From positions 1-13,131 of the forward strand of contig JAFSNU010000250.1 in the NCBI GenBank assembly GCA_017447325.1: DNA of 13,131 nt, read 5' to 3'. The notes below the pieces were generated by a model, which was given only the letters and a program-made list of their open reading frames with translations, was not told where the DNA came from and searched no databases. Made by a program: the position numbers and the translations under genes. This DNA comes from Synergistaceae bacterium (GTDB lineage: Bacteria; Synergistota; Synergistia; Synergistales; Aminobacteriaceae). Positions 8,176 through 13,131 of the stretch are shown piece after piece. Each line of letters begins with the position of its first letter. The stretch's first letter is position 1.

Positions 8176-8214
8176 TTTTAAATTTAAATTTAAATTTTAA
8201 AATTTTAATATTAA
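8176..8214. repeat. A/T-only block with tandem TTTAAA/AAATTT words
   Basis: The block contains only A and T and is made of repeated TTTAAATTTAAATTTTAAAATTTT-like words. It lies between the permease ribosome site and the terminator of the reductase gene. Very similar blocks occupy 1-38, 837-864 and 2222-2256. Confidence 0.6.
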
Positions 8215-8218
8215 CTTC

Positions 8219-8251
8219 AAAAAGACGGACGCCAAATTTTAAGCGTCCGCC
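8219..8251 (-). terminator. Intrinsic terminator after the reductase gene
   Basis: Read on the minus strand, GGCGGACGC pairs with GCGTCCGTC over 9 bp (one G-U), with a 10-nt loop, followed by TTTTT. The plus-strand arms are 8224-8232 and 8243-8251. It stands 21 nt past the reductase stop and about 60 nt before the permease start. It therefore probably separates the ligase-reductase unit from the permease-to-crotonase unit. There is no T run on the other side, so it acts in the minus direction only. Confidence 0.85.
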
Positions 8252-8272
8252 GTTTGCAAATCTAAATTTTAT

Positions 8273-9412
8273 TTACTTCACGGCTTTTGCGGCCATTGCC
8301 TTTTTCTTCGCTTCTGCAACGTAGCAGATAACCGGCTCGTGGCGCTGGTCGGCCTCGAGGCACAAGTTGCAATATACGCACTTCTGAATATCTTTCTGGC
8401 GGCCCTCAACCTGCTTTAAAATCCAGTCAGGATCGGCAAGCGCAGGACGGCAAACTCCGACTATATCGCAGATGCCTTTATTAATTAAATCTTCGCCGTA
8501 CTCAAGGCTCGGGATTTTTCCTGAAACTATAACCGGCACGTCCGAGCCAATCTCTACTAAAGCTTTCTTCATTGCTTCAGCAAGATAAACATGGCAGCCC
8601 TCGGGCAAGTTCGCAGGCGGCATGCAGCGGCTTCCGCTGTAGCCCTTATACCATGCGCCGTCTTCAGTCTTTCCGCCGGCTGATACGCTTATAAAGTCCG
8701 CTCCGGCCTTTACGAATAACTGGCCTAATTTCGGCGTGTGCTTTATAGTGTTGCCTCCGATTACGAACTCTTCGCCGCTGATTCTAACGCCAATGCAGTA
8801 ATCAGGGCCAAGAACTTTGCGGCATTCCTGAATAATTTCAGTGACGATGCGGCCGCGTCCCTCTTCGTTTCCGCCGTACTCGTCTTTACGCTTGTTTAAA
8901 AGTGATACGAACGATGAAAGCGTGTAGCCGTGCGCAGCATGAAGTTCGATTCCGTCAAATCCTGCTTCTTTGGCTCTCACTGCCGCCGCGACAAACTCTC
9001 TCTTGATTCCCTCGATGCTGTCCTCAGTGCCGTCGTCGTTAATCTTGCCGTCCTTAATCGGATAGTCCTCGATCGGGAACTTCCAGCCGGTCTTAACGGA
9101 CTGCTTGACGTAATGAATAAGCTGAACGGTCATCTTGCAGCCGTACTCGTGCACCGCGTCCGTCATCTCTTTTGCGCGGGGAATAAATTTGTCGTCGGCA
9201 AGGCGTAAAAGCTTGGGACTCTTTCTCATGTTAACGCCGGTAGCTTCAACGTCGATAAGTCCGAAGCCGCCCTTTGCTCTCGCAACGTGACGAGCGATTA
9301 ATTCGTCAGTTACATAGCCCTCTTCGTCGGCAAGAAGCGATACTGCCGGCAGCCACTCGAGACGGTTCTTAAGCTCAAGATTCTTAAACTTCACAGGCTC
9401 TAAAATCTTCAT
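8273..9412 (-). CDS. NADH:flavin oxidoreductase of the old yellow enzyme family with an Fe-S type Cys cluster
   Basis: A 379-residue FMN-dependent TIM-barrel reductase. GFDGIELHAAHGY (151-163) carries the HxxH pair (H158, H161) that activates the enone or enoyl substrate. QLIHYVKQ (97-104) and VSGKI plus GVCRPALADPDW (319-330) form the FMN phosphate site. A cysteine group C345-x2-C348-x2-C351-x11-C363 resembles the 4Fe-4S ligands of 2,4-dienoyl-CoA reductase and of BaiCD/BaiH, which have x3 rather than x2 in the second gap. It stops just after this group, so the C-terminal FAD/NADH domain of the long (640-670 aa) relatives is absent and electrons must come from a separate partner. The ATG at 9412 has a GGGGGG stretch 11 nt upstream and a TATAAT hexamer just before the start. 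It follows the AMP ligase by 93 nt. Reduction of an unsaturated acyl-CoA or ring ketone is inferred. Confidence 0.9.
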   Translation of the reverse strand: MKILEPVKFKNLELKNRLEWLPAVSLLADEEGYVTDELIARHVARAKGGFGLIDVEATGVNMRKSPKLLRLADDKFIPRAKEMTDAVHEYGCKMTVQLIHYVKQSVKTGWKFPIEDYPIKDGKINDDGTEDSIEGIKREFVAAAVRAKEAGFDGIELHAAHGYTLSSFVSLLNKRKDEYGGNEEGRGRIVTEIIQECRKVLGPDYCIGVRISGEEFVIGGNTIKHTPKLGQLFVKAGADFISVSAGGKTEDGAWYKGYSGSRCMPPANLPEGCHVYLAEAMKKALVEIGSDVPVIVSGKIPSLEYGEDLINKGICDIVGVCRPALADPDWILKQVEGRQKDIQKCVYCNLCLEADQRHEPVICYVAEAKKKAMAAKAVK

Positions 9413-9433
9413 ATCTAATTATACCCCCCGTAT

Positions 9434-9451
9434 AAATTTATTAATAAATTT
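9434..9451. promoter_or_regulatory. 18-bp palindrome upstream of the reductase gene, possible operator
   Basis: AAATTTATTAATAAATTT is a perfect palindrome, flanked by CGTAT on the left and, after a 3-nt offset, ATACG on the right (9430-9459 overall). A one-base-shorter version, AAATTATTAATAAATTT, lies between marR and the AAA+ gene at 12087-12103. Size and symmetry suit a MarR-type dimer site, but A/T-only palindromes arise easily in this genome. Confidence 0.3.
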
Positions 9452-9505
9452 TAAATACGCCCCGCCTTTAATAATAAAATTTGGGGCCGTTATATCTAAA
9501 TTAAA

Positions 9506-11251
9506 CTACTTGCCGGCCTCGATAAGCGCCTTAATCTCAGCCTTAAGCTCTTTCTTATTGACTTTGCCTATATTAGTCTCCGGCAGCTCGTCTCTGATCT
9601 CAAGTCTCTCCGGCCACTTAAACTTCGTAAGTCCGCCCTTCTCGCACGCGGCCTGAACGTCCTCAAGCGTGTAGGGCTTGCTCTTGTCTTTCAGCGAGAT
9701 AAACAAGCACGCCTTCTCGATAAACACCGGGTCAGGCATTGCGACAAGTCCGGCATTATGAACGTTGGGCATGTTGTCAAGAATGATATTCTCGACTTCC
9801 TCGCAGCTGAATTTTTCGCCGCCTCTGTTAATTGCGTCCTTAATGCGTCCCATTATAATAAAGCCATGGCCGCTCTCATGCACGCACGCGATATCGCCTG
9901 ATCTATAATAGCCGTCGGCTGTGATAGCGCGTTTGTTATGCTCCGGCTCGTTATAATAGCCGCGTATAGTATAAGGTCCTCTGAAAACTATTTCGCCCGG
10001 GACTCCGGCCTTGCCCTTATAATGGAACGTGCCTCTGAAATCGCCGTTCTGGTAATTATCGCTCTCGGCTATGACAGCTCCGGTGTCAGTATCTAAAATC
10101 TTCCATTCGTCAGCAGCCGAGCAGCACATGCCTATCGTGTTATGCACTATCTCGTCAGAATCTCCAAGCACTGAGTTTGTAATAGTGCCTTCGCTCATTC
10201 CGAACTGGGAGATCAAGCGGCAGGGCAGCTCTTTCTCAACTCTCTGCGCGCTCGCCGGCTCAAGTTTAGACGCTCCGTTGACGACGATCTTCCATGAAGA
10301 CAAATCATACTTCTTGCGCTCTTCGTAATTAAGCATCTTAATAATCATCGTCGGGACCATCGGGATATGCGTGACTTTCTCGCGCTCTATAGTGCGGCAG
10401 ATGTCTTCCATCTGAGTTGACGGACACATAACGACTTTGCCGCCGAAGTAAAACGCTCCCTGAATGCCGGGCGCAGCAAGTACCATGTTGTGAGCTACCG
10501 GAGCGATTGCAAGCTGTATCGTGTACATGTTATAGCCAAGCTCCCAGCTGCTCTCGCGGGCGATATGCACATATGCGTTATATTCTCTCGGGATTAATTT
10601 AGGCGTGCCGGTCGTTCCGCCGGAAAGTAATAAAATGCCAACATCATGGGGATCAGGAAGTGCGGCGCGTAACTCGTCGGCTGCTCCGACTCTCTCCTCG
10701 GCTTTGTCTCTCAAGAACGTTCTTAAATCATAATAATCGCCCGGGACGTCAATCTCTTTGCCGCAGGAAACTTTATACCTAATGCTCGGGACTGCCTTTG
10801 CGACTTCATCGACTAATTCATGATAATTAAATTTTCTCGCGAAGCCCGCTACGAAATAGCCTACTGCCTCGGCCTTGGCCGCTATCTGGGAAATTTCATG
10901 AAATCTGTGCTGCGGAAGACACATGACGGGAATGACGCCGATCTTCTGAAGAGCTATCCAGATAAACACGAACTCGCAAATATTAGGAAGCTGAACGATA
11001 ACTCTTTCGCCCTTCTTAAGTCCCATGTCCAAGAAGTGAAGAGCGAGCCTGTCGGACGCAAGCTTAATGTCACCGTAGGTATAACGTTCCTCGCCGTTCG
11101 AGCCGCCGACTAACGCTTCTCTGTCCCAAAAACGCTGCGCCCTCTGGTCAAACACTTTCGTGAACATCTCGCTCCATAAGCCCTTGTCCTCGTAAACTTT
11201 CGAAAGCTCTGGCTTATACGGATTCCAATATTCTTTCCAATCGTCTGCCAT
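9506..11251 (-). CDS. AMP-dependent acid-CoA ligase of the 2,3-dihydroxybenzoate-AMP ligase (DhbE/EntE) type
   Basis: A 581-residue adenylate-forming enzyme that activates an acid as acyl-AMP, here probably passing it to CoA. Motifs in order: P-loop LSGGTTGTPK (209-218), PVAHN with aromatic-site H254/N255, GMSEG (351-355), YYRSGD with D453, GRIKDAINRGGEK (468-480) and the catalytic lysine K563 in IGKVNKK. The layout follows DhbE/EntE closely (QLPN, AHN, PGxxGAxYFGG, RGPYTIRGYY). About 25 extra residues at 393-416 explain the length beyond the usual 540 or so. DhbE Ser240, which contacts the 3-hydroxyl, is A260 here, so 2,3-dihydroxybenzoate is unlikely. No carrier protein or siderophore gene lies nearby, so a catabolic ligase is favoured. 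The ATG at 11251 has an excellent GGAGG 9 nt upstream. It is first in its unit and lies downstream of marR. Confidence 0.92.
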   Translation of the reverse strand: MADDWKEYWNPYKPELSKVYEDKGLWSEMFTKVFDQRAQRFWDREALVGGSNGEERYTYGDIKLASDRLALHFLDMGLKKGERVIVQLPNICEFVFIWIALQKIGVIPVMCLPQHRFHEISQIAAKAEAVGYFVAGFARKFNYHELVDEVAKAVPSIRYKVSCGKEIDVPGDYYDLRTFLRDKAEERVGAADELRAALPDPHDVGILLLSGGTTGTPKLIPREYNAYVHIARESSWELGYNMYTIQLAIAPVAHNMVLAAPGIQGAFYFGGKVVMCPSTQMEDICRTIEREKVTHIPMVPTMIIKMLNYEERKKYDLSSWKIVVNGASKLEPASAQRVEKELPCRLISQFGMSEGTITNSVLGDSDEIVHNTIGMCCSAADEWKILDTDTGAVIAESDNYQNGDFRGTFHYKGKAGVPGEIVFRGPYTIRGYYNEPEHNKRAITADGYYRSGDIACVHESGHGFIIMGRIKDAINRGGEKFSCEEVENIILDNMPNVHNAGLVAMPDPVFIEKACLFISLKDKSKPYTLEDVQAACEKGGLTKFKWPERLEIRDELPETNIGKVNKKELKAEIKALIEAGK

Positions 11252-11302
11252 AAAAATTTTCCTCCATTTGAGATGAGTTTTAATTTAATTAAAAATTTTT
11301 TC

Positions 11303-11322
11303 GCAAAAATTATAAATTTTGC
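11303..11322 (-). promoter_or_regulatory. Candidate ligase promoter -10 (TATAAT) inside a GCAAAA/TTTTGC palindrome
   Basis: On the minus strand, GCAAAATTTATAATTTTTGC is a near-perfect inverted repeat containing a perfect TATAAT (plus 11309-11314). It lies about 55-70 nt upstream of the ligase start. No good -35 element stands 16-18 nt upstream of it, so a poor promoter needing help, or an operator covering the -10, is possible. MarR from the neighbouring gene is the obvious candidate binder. Confidence 0.35.
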
Positions 11323-11478
11323 TCTAATTCCCGCCGTGCTTTAAAGCTTTAAAATAAAGCACAGCGCAGCACGCATTTATTGATTTTTAATTAATTTTTA
11401 TAATTTATAATAAAGACGCAGCACGAAGTAAATTTTATAACAAGCACGTCCATCGTTCCCTTATCATAAAACTGCATA

Positions 11479-11562
11479 TAAAATTTATTTAAAATTATTT
11501 TAAACTTAAAATAAAATTTTTAAAATATGCGTTATTACTTATTTTAAAATTTATTTAAAATT
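11479..11562. repeat. Two direct copies of an 18-bp A/T repeat
   Basis: TAAAATTTATTTAAAATT occurs exactly at 11479-11496 and 11545-11562, 66 bp apart, just past the marR stop codon. Because the surrounding sequence is nearly pure A/T, the repeat could be low-complexity drift rather than a binding site. Confidence 0.5.
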
Positions 11563-11568
11563 TAATTT

Positions 11569-12000
11569 CTATTTTAATTTCTTTAATAAATTTATCATCT
11601 TCTCTTTCTCGCCGTCGCTTAAAACTTTAAACGCATCGCAAAGATTGGCAATATGTAACGGGAAAATTTTATCCATTAATAACTTGCCTTTAGAGCTTAA
11701 AGATATTAAACTCGAACGGCCGTCGCCGGGATTTAAACGCCTTATTACTAAGCCGTCCCGCTCAAGATTTTTTATCACGACTGTCATGTTGCCGCTGCTC
11801 GATAAAACTTTTGATACTATCTCCTGAACGCTAAGCTCGCCTTTGTTATACAAAACTTCGAGCGCCATGAACTGCGCCATAGTAATCCTGTTCTCTCTGA
11901 ACAAGCTCATAGATTTTTTATGGGCGAACTGATAAGCCCGCCAAAGCGCAATTATAAATTTTCCGTTTAAACGTTCGTTTTCACTGAACTGAAAATTCAC
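11569..12000 (-). CDS. MarR-family transcriptional regulator
   Basis: A 143-residue winged-helix regulator. Helix-turn-helix: LSVQEIVSKVLSSSGNMTVVIKNLERDGLV region (about 56-85), with the recognition helix near 68-78. The wing RRLNPGDGRSSLISLSSKG (about 87-105) contains the family D-x-R (D93, R95). The N- and C-terminal helices form the dimer interface, and length is typical. The start is set at GTG 12000: AAAGGAG lies 10 nt upstream. An ATG at 12033 would add 11 residues with no ribosome site, and would fall within about 8 nt of the predicted transcription start. It is divergent from the AAA+ gene and upstream of the ligase gene. MarR proteins commonly repress neighbouring catabolic genes and release on binding aromatic or phenolic ligands or their CoA esters, so control of this cluster is a reasonable inference. 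Confidence 0.92.
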   Translation of the reverse strand: MNFQFSENERLNGKFIIALWRAYQFAHKKSMSLFRENRITMAQFMALEVLYNKGELSVQEIVSKVLSSSGNMTVVIKNLERDGLVIRRLNPGDGRSSLISLSSKGKLLMDKIFPLHIANLCDAFKVLSDGEKEKMINLLKKLK

Positions 12001-12040
12001 GCTGTTAAAACTCCTTTCATGCTTAAAACGCATTTTATGA

Positions 12041-12076
12041 TATAAATATAATATGCGCCTTATTTGATAAACACAA
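12041..12076 (-). promoter_or_regulatory. Candidate sigma70-type promoter for marR
   Basis: On the minus strand, TTGTGT (12076-12071) and TATTAT (12053-12048) are separated by exactly 17 nt, giving a predicted start near 12041. The leader would then be about 40 nt to the GTG start at 12000 and carry the AAAGGAG site. The match to consensus is moderate, and the A/T-rich setting makes chance hits common. Confidence 0.45.
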
Positions 12077-12086
12077 CAGATATTTT

Positions 12087-12116
12087 AAATTATTAATAAA
12101 TTTTTTTAATATTAAA
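12087..12116. promoter_or_regulatory. A/T palindromic elements in the marR/AAA+ divergent region
   Basis: AAATTATTAATAAATTT (12087-12103) matches the palindrome upstream of the reductase gene apart from one missing T. TTTAATATTAAA (12105-12116) is a perfect 12-bp palindrome directly before the AGGAG of the AAA+ gene. These are candidate autoregulatory sites for MarR, but the evidence is only symmetry and recurrence. Confidence 0.3.
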
Positions 12117-12137
12117 CAGGAGCGATTAATTATTAAC

Positions 12138-13131
12138 ATGAAGAAAATTACGCTGTATTACGGGCCTAAGCGCGAGTTTGCGCAGCTTTTGCCGAATTAT
12201 AATTTTGATAAAAATTCACGCGACGAGTTCACTGACTTCGAGCTTGAACGTCCGAAAGTTTTTATGACCATAAGCGAGCTGGCTATATTAAGCGACAAGA
12301 AAGCCCGCGAGCATGTCTTTCAAATTCAGACTAAGAACAATAATAATAACGCGTCTAATCATCAGCCAGAAAATAAAATGTTTATTGACGCGCTCATCGC
12401 ATGGTCGGATCAATACGCGGCTTTAAGCGAGAGTGCCGTTCAGGGCTTTTTAAGTTTCTTAGACCAGTATAATATTCAAGATTTATATCTGCAAAATCCG
12501 CCGAAGAGCATCGCCGAGCAGTTAATTAAATCGCAAGAAATTTTAAATGCCGAGATAAAAATCTTTGCGTATAAATATAATATTATAGATTTAGAAGCGC
12601 TTAAACAAATTAATTTAAATTATTCAAGCTCTATAATCGGCCAAGATAAAGCGTTAAGAAAAATTTTGCTCGCATTATATCCCTTGACCCGTGAAAATTA
12701 TTCGCGCCCTGCGGTCTTATTATTTTACGGCTCTACCGGTGTCGGCAAGACTGAGACGGCAAATTTTTTAAGCAAAATTTTAAAGCAAAATTTATTTAGG
12801 CGGCAGCTCTCCATGTTTAACAGCTCAGAGTTCGCGGCGTATTTATTCGGCGGGCGGCATTCTCAAAACTGCTTTGCTAAAGATTTAATGGAGCGCGAGT
12901 CGAATATAATTTTGCTTGATGAATTTGACAAAATTGCGGGCGCATATCACAGCGCGTTTTATCAATTCTTTGACGAAGGCATTTACGAGGACAAAAATTA
13001 TGCGGCGGACGCGAGACGCAGCGTTATAATCTGCACGTCTAATTATAAATCAGAGCAGGACGCGCGTGAGCATTTAAGCGCACCGTTATTCGCGAGATTT
13101 GACGCTGTAATAAAATTTGATGATTTAGACA
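12138..13131 (+). CDS. AAA+ ATPase of the Clp/AAA_2 type, 3' end beyond the window
   Basis: An open frame of 331 codons reaches the window edge without a stop. The ATPase module begins near IIGQDKALRKI (about 166-176). It has Walker A GSTGVGKT (198-205), Walker B IILLDEFDK with D261/E262, sensor-1 N302 in CTSN, and an arginine finger candidate R320 in LFARFD. This pattern matches ClpA/ClpB second-domain and ClpX-like unfoldases. Residues 1-160 match no domain I recognise and include an Asn-rich low-complexity stretch around 66-73, perhaps a linker. The ATG at 12138 has AGGAG (12118-12122) 15 nt upstream, a long spacing; an ATT at 12129 would be closer, so the start is slightly uncertain. Whether it is a protease partner, a motor or a regulator cannot be told. 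It is divergent from marR and shares its intergenic region. Confidence 0.85.
   Translation, partial: MKKITLYYGPKREFAQLLPNYNFDKNSRDEFTDFELERPKVFMTISELAILSDKKAREHVFQIQTKNNNNNASNHQPENKMFIDALIAWSDQYAALSESAVQGFLSFLDQYNIQDLYLQNPPKSIAEQLIKSQEILNAEIKIFAYKYNIIDLEALKQINLNYSSSIIGQDKALRKILLALYPLTRENYSRPAVLLFYGSTGVGKTETANFLSKILKQNLFRRQLSMFNSSEFAAYLFGGRHSQNCFAKDLMERESNIILLDEFDKIAGAYHSAFYQFFDEGIYEDKNYAADARRSVIICTSNYKSEQDAREHLSAPLFARFDAVIKFDDLD

Larger units (their letters stand above)
11252..11568. other. 317-nt AT-rich gap between marR and the ligase gene
   Basis: No convincing gene. It holds the ligase ribosome site, a palindrome with a TATAAT hexamer (11303-11322), an 8-bp hairpin, GTGCTTTA (11336-11343) with TAAAGCAC (11355-11362), and two copies of CGCAGCACG (11365-11373 and 11417-11425). 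Near the marR stop are two copies of an 18-bp A/T repeat. The part from about 11325 to 11460 is less A/T-pure than other gaps, so it could be the leader of the ligase mRNA, a small RNA or a decayed gene. No tRNA-like fold was seen. Confidence 0.6.

Noticed and set aside
9459..9487. GCCCC/GGGGC inverted repeat after the ligase stop as a terminator
   Set aside because: The stem is only 5 bp, the loop is 19 nt and no T run follows on the minus strand. It may be a weak RNA structure only.
9506..11251. Siderophore 2,3-dihydroxybenzoate-AMP ligase (entE/dhbE)
   Set aside because: The 3-hydroxyl-contacting Ser is Ala, and no carrier, isochorismate or NRPS genes are present.
8273..11251. A bile-acid-inducible (bai) operon
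   Set aside because: The reductase is much shorter than BaiCD/BaiH, the ligase is DhbE-like, and no BaiE dehydratase or BaiA dehydrogenase is present.
11273..11344. Plus-strand 23-codon frame encoding a short hydrophobic, toxin-like peptide (MSFNLIKNFFAKI...)
   Set aside because: It has no ribosome site, lies antisense to the ligase leader, and its residues follow from A/T-rich sequence.
11391..11453. Minus-strand 20-codon frame (MDVLVIKF...) with AGGGA just 3 nt before its ATG, a possible leader peptide
   Set aside because: Spacing is too short, composition is unremarkable and there is no attenuator-like hairpin with a T run after it.
1..13131. CRISPR arrays, tRNA/rRNA genes, insertion sequences or phage integration sites
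   Set aside because: No regularly spaced repeats, RNA gene folds, transposase or integrase frames were seen.

Overview
The window looks like a chromosomal catabolic island from an anaerobic, B12-using bacterium. The genes have intermediate GC, while nearly every gap between them is almost pure A/T. A KdgT-type permease, CoA transferases, a split cobalamin-dependent acyl-CoA mutase and an Fe-S type old-yellow-enzyme reductase would suit a fermentative gut or rumen lineage such as Synergistota or Clostridia. The sequence alone does not fix the phylum.

Layout, following the minus strand from right to left: a MarR regulator (11569-12000, probably a GTG start) is followed by a 317-nt AT-rich gap, then an aryl-acid-type AMP ligase (9506-11251) and an FMN/Fe-S reductase of the OYE family (8273-9412). 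A clear intrinsic terminator (8219-8251) closes that unit. A second minus-strand set follows: a KdgT-family permease, a fused acyl-CoA:acetate/3-ketoacid CoA-transferase, the large and the small (B12-binding) subunits of a methylmalonyl-CoA-mutase-like enzyme, a CaiB/BaiF class III CoA-transferase, a thiolase, and a crotonase most like BadI/MenB. Divergent from marR on the plus strand is an AAA+ ATPase of the Clp type with an unrecognised N-terminal region. It runs off the right edge of the window.

Read together, the minus-strand genes form a plausible CoA-thioester pathway: uptake, activation of a carboxylic acid by ligase and/or CoA-transferase, reduction, B12 carbon-skeleton rearrangement, ring or C-C cleavage by the BadI/MenB-like enzyme, and thiolysis. 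Several enzymes differ from their reference families at informative positions. The ligase lacks the DhbE serine that contacts the 3-hydroxyl. The mutase keeps the Tyr/Arg pair that reads methylmalonyl-CoA but loses the adenosyl-contacting Asn and a block of active-site residues. The crotonase lacks the GGDQ motif. The usual partners of methylmalonyl-CoA mutase (MeaB GTPase, epimerase) are absent here. I infer an uncharacterised pathway, perhaps for an alicyclic or aromatic acid; the substrate cannot be read from the DNA.
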